This document shows, piece after piece, positions 61,071 to 64,000 of a stretch of DNA of 64,000 nucleotides. The DNA lies in NCBI GenBank assembly GCA_950295325.1, contig OX485807.1:38656440-38720439 (forward strand), read 5' to 3'. The notes beneath the pieces are model-generated. The model did no database searches and had not been told where the DNA came from. It saw nothing but the letters and a program-made list of their open reading frames with translations. Numbering within the stretch: the stretch's first letter is position 1; each line of letters opens with the position of its first letter. Origin of the DNA: Polytrichum commune (taxonomy: Eukaryota; Streptophyta; Polytrichopsida; Polytrichales; Polytrichaceae). Made by a program: the position numbers and the translations under genes.

Positions 61071-61150
61071 AGTTTGGGTCGACCGACCCAAACTATCAAC
61101 CTGGCGATGACAACAAAACAATGTAGGAGTTTGGGTCGATCGACCCAAAC
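61071..61150. repeat. Copy 2 palindromes in intron A/B (two)
   Basis: At 61129-61150 (9 nt after the donor, centre AT) and 61071-61094 (centre AC, extended to AG...CT). Confidence 0.93.
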
Positions 61151-61158
61151 ATACTCAC

Positions 61159-62484
61159 CTCCCATTTGGGGTTCTTGTCTTTAGCATTCTCCCTTTCCTT
61201 GGGAGGCCTTCCATAAAACTCCCACACCTCCCTCGAGGCCATGATGTTTCTGATCCACGATGCCTGATAGGCCCTCTTTTTGTTCCCCATGTTGAAGAAC
61301 CTGGAGATGTCGCTGAGGACCGTCTCGTTGTCCGACCAAACCACCAAAGCCTTCCAAACTTTTAGCTTCTCCTTCTGGTTGTTCGGGTCGTCCCACTCGG
61401 TCATCAGCTGGATTTTTTTCGAGGCCTCCACACTGTGCTGCCCGTCAATCAGCCAGAAGTCTCCTTTAGAGATTGCCGGCCACATCTCAGGCGTCGGCAT
61501 TCTTTTCAGTCCTTGTGGCATGACAACAATTGTCTGCCTGTCGTCCTTGAACTGCCCGCCCAAGATTTGAGCGACCATCCAGTCGACGTAGGCGTCCTCC
61601 TTGGCTCGGACGCACTTCTCTGGTGGCGCAAGGTGGCACTGCGCAATGTTGACCTCGAATTTGAAGTCCCTGCCCATGAAGAAGCAGTGCAGGCATTTTG
61701 TCTCGAAGTTGTTGTTTATTTTTTGTATTTCGCCTGCATCCACCTCTTGGCCAGGCTTCGGCATCCGGAGCTCCGGGGAAACAGGCTCGTCAGTCATCCC
61801 CGATGACTCTCTTCCCCTCTTGGAAGGGGTCGTCTGACGGCTTCCTGATGGCGTTGGCGTCTCGCTGTCAGCCGGCGTTGTTGTAGTGCTCGTCCGTCTC
61901 GAGTCTGCAGGGACCGCCCGCGGTTTCCTCACAGTTTGTGGTCTTGAGGACCCTGCGCCTTCTTCCGTCGTTGCCTTCCGCCTCACAGGCTGCTGCGTCT
62001 TGGGTTTGCTTTGCAGCGCCTTGTTGAGAACCGTGATAGCCTGTTTTAACTTCGTGAACCTGCTCGCAACCTTCGTGTTCGTTACACTACCATCTATGAA
62101 TATGGCCTCCGGTTTTATGGTTTCAGGGTCGACGCAAGTCTCCTTGGCGTACAGGGGGTCGAAGGGCTCGGAGAACTGGTGCATGAACATGTGGACGTTC
62201 TGCACGGCGGAGTTCTCCAGTATCACGTCTACGTAGTCCCCGAGAGACTGGATGGACGCAACCTCCCATCCCGTCAGCGTTGCCCAGGTGTGCTGCTCGT
62301 GGGTCCCCACCTTCACCACGAATAGCAGCTTGAACATGGATGCCTTCACCACCTGAACGGACCATGCCAAAACGACGCCATCTTTTGGGACGTAAGAATC
62401 GTCCTGTGGAGTTTCATACTCCTGCCAAAGGTGGTCTGGCGCGAGCATGAACCACCTTTCACCTGGTCTCTTTTTAGGGGCCAT
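61159..62484 (-). CDS. Copy 2, exon A: N-terminal domain, linker and ParB-like DGQH domain
   Basis: ATG at 62484 directly follows a GGATTGCAG acceptor. 442 codons in phase 0. Donor GTGAGT after 61159. Residues 1-150: beta-rich domain (DSYVPKDGVVLAWSVQVVKA, WEVASIQSLGDYVDVIL). Residues about 180-270: basic Ser/Thr/Pro-rich linker (KAVPADSRR-like, SRQTTPSKRGRESSG). Residues about 280-330: Cys/His pair (TKCLHCFFMGRDFKF, AQCHLAP). Residues 322-410: DRQTIVVMPQGL, DFWLIDGQHSVEASKK (D347-G-Q-H350), WKALVVWSDNETVL, FFNMGNKKRAYQASWI. The ParB/Srx-fold box DGxHxxEA is intact. C-terminal FYGRPPKERENAK. Role inferred: DNA recognition or processing. Confidence 0.72.
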
Positions 62485-62511
62485 CTGCAATCCAAGAAAT
62501 CGAAACTGTGA

Positions 62512-62574
62512 GTTTCGGTCGATCGACCCAAAGTATTGCAATGTGCATTTAACATTTGGAGGATTGACCCAAAC
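62512..62574. repeat. Decayed copy 2 palindromes next to the exon A acceptor
   Basis: GTTTCGGTCG with a CGACCCAAAG partner at 62512-62533, and a weaker one at about 62553-62574 (TTTGGAGGATTGACCCAAAC-like). Both lie 25-90 nt upstream of exon A on the minus strand. Confidence 0.65.
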
Positions 62575-62649
62575 ATTTACTTAATTTTCAAAGTCGTTTT
62601 AAAAGATCTTTTAGATTTTAAAGTGTGGTTTAGGTGGTCACCCTGTAAT

Positions 62650-63377
62650 GTTTGGGTCGAGCGACCCAAACATGATGAGGCTGCAAATTTAGGTATCTCA
62701 ACACATTCATTTCAGACTGCAATGTTTGGGTCGAACGACCCAAACAATTACTTAATTTTGGAAGTTCTTTTATATTTTACAATGTGGTTTAGTTCTTCTC
62801 CCTGTAATGTTTGGGTCGAGCGACCCAAATATGTTAGGCTGCAAATTTAGGTAGCTCAACCCATTCATTTCAGACTGCAATGTTTGGGTCGAACGACCCA
62901 AACAATTACTTAATTTTCAAATTTCTCTTTTATTTTACAATGTGCTTTAGTTCTTCTCCCTGTAATGTTTGGGTCGACCGACCGAAACATGTTAGGTTGC
63001 AAATTTAGGTAGCTCAACCCAATCATTTCAGACTGCAATGTTTGGGTCGAACGACCCAAACATTCACTTAATTTTCAAAGTTCTTTTATATTTTACAATG
63101 TGGTTTAGTTCTTCTCCCTGTAATGTTTGGGTCGAGCGACCCAAACATGTTAGGCTGCAAATTTAGGTACCTCAACCCAGTCATTTCAGTCTGCAATGTT
63201 TGGGTCGAACGACCCAAACATTTACTTAATTTTTGAAGTTCTTTTATATTTTACAATGTGGTTTAGTTCTTCTCCCTGTAATGTTTGGGTCGAGCGACCC
63301 AAACATAATGAGGCTCCAATGTTTGGGTCGCTCGACCCAAACAAGAGGCTGCAATGTTTGGGTCGAACGACCCAAAC
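62650..63377. repeat. 158-bp tandem array carrying two copy 2 palindromes per unit
   Basis: Palindromes with centre AG start at 62650, 62809, 62967, 63125 and 63283. Palindromes with centre AA start at 62724, 62882, 63040, 63198 and 63356. Both series have a 158-159 bp period. Spacers are conserved ('ctgcaaatttaggtagctca' and 'ttagttcttctccctgtaat'). An extra palindrome with centre CT lies at 63321-63342 and a decayed one at 63429-63450. The array occupies the 5' flank or 5' intron of copy 2. Confidence 0.92.
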
Positions 63378-63454
63378 ATTTAGTTCATTTTAGGCTGCAA
63401 TTCAAATATTTATTATATTTTAATATGAGTTTGGGTCGTCTCCCCAAACTACTG

Positions 63455-64000
63455 TGTTTCCAGATGCATGTTTAATGCTTGGGCAACATATACAATGCTT
63501 ATGCATTGTATATGTAACAGGAACCTAAAGGGAATGATGCAAATTGTGTGCACTGATGCAAATTGCTTACCTTGTCTTTCAAACTCTTGAAAGCTGCTCT
63601 CACAATCTGCTTCTTACAACCAGACTCAGAAACTCTGTTGTGGCACTAAAGAACAACTCTCACAAAGATCTCAGAAACACAATGAATCTCTCAAGCACCC
63701 TAAAACTTTCTCACAAACCCCCTGATTCTTGCAAACTCAGGCCTAATTTGAAAGACCTCTACCTTTCTATCACACTCGACCGTGCTCACTTCTACTCAAC
63801 CTAAAATCACTCCATGCATGAATTTTACAAAACAAGTAAGGAGTTCAACACAATAAACCGCTCCGAACTCACTCAAAGCTAACACTCTGGACCAAGAAGA
63901 GAGAATAAGAAGAGGAAGACAATAACACGAGGAATAGAATGAGAGAAGAGGAGGAGAAGCATCAGAGAGGAGGAGAGGAATGAAGGAGAAAGAAGAATGA
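63455..64000. other. Upstream of the copy 2 array, no gene seen
   Basis: Contains a 'cctaaagggaatgatgcaaattg' word and a purine-rich end (63890-64000, AGAGGAGGAG type). A 5' untranslated exon of copy 2 may lie here, but no start or donor can be fixed. Confidence 0.35.

Noticed and set aside
62650-63377. CRISPR-like regular repeats
   Set aside because: Spacers between palindromes are themselves repeated with a 158-bp period. This is a tandem repeat in a eukaryotic genome, not unique spacers.
55742-63377. Copy 2 locus as an integrated virus
   Set aside because: No capsid, polymerase or packaging genes, and spliceosomal introns throughout; a gene-family or transposon explanation is simpler.

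Overview
Nuclear DNA of a streptophyte (land plant or charophyte alga). The evidence is a plant-type CCCTAAA telomere-like run, an LTR retrotransposon primed by initiator tRNA-Met, a SWIM-finger Mutator-type transposase gene, a plant-mobile-element ORF, and GT-AG introns. I cannot name the species. The window is gene-poor and made largely of nested mobile elements.

Left third (1-28 kb). A frameshifted SWIM/MULE-type transposase gene lies at 329-3934. An 8.2-kb TIR element (5102-13283, 8-bp target duplication) carries a short ORF, a solo LTR and a second TIR element (9224-12917, its own 8-bp duplication). A sister solo LTR sits in opposite orientation at 14648-16828. A pogo/Tigger-like TIR element (19865-28159, TA duplication) holds a remnant of its transposase plus two unrelated gene sets. 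A 551-bp MITE at 29301-29851 is an internal-deletion derivative of the 8.2-kb element.

Right half (31.8-63.5 kb). Two diverged paralogues of a large multi-exon gene lie on the minus strand: copy 1 at 48026-31874 and copy 2 at 62484-55742. Exon order, intron positions and intron phase (all 0) are shared. Exon A ends in a ParB-like DGQH domain. Exon B ends in a motif resembling DNA-methylase motif I. Exon C is acidic and coiled-coil. Exon D is an FCP1-type HAD domain with a shared stop. Exons E1/E2 follow, each copy having a splice acceptor but no conserved ATG. Copy 1 is broken by a 2.3-kb retroelement fragment, a 2.8-kb TIR insertion and a 4.1-kb element. Copy 2 is compact but has one in-frame TGA.

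Most unusual signal. Each copy carries its own family of about 22-bp palindromes. In copy 1 the arm is TTTACGAACG; in copy 2 it is GTTTGGGTCG; both are followed by two free bases and the reverse complement. They lie just downstream of 5' splice sites, upstream of the first coding exon in arrays, and inside exon C as in-frame peptide inserts. Numbers in homologous places match (2/2 in intron A/B, 3/3 in intron B/C, 2/2 in exon C) although the sequences differ completely. I read this as a candidate self-recognition system: a ParB/methylase-like protein family, each member linked to its own palindromic site. The link is inference.
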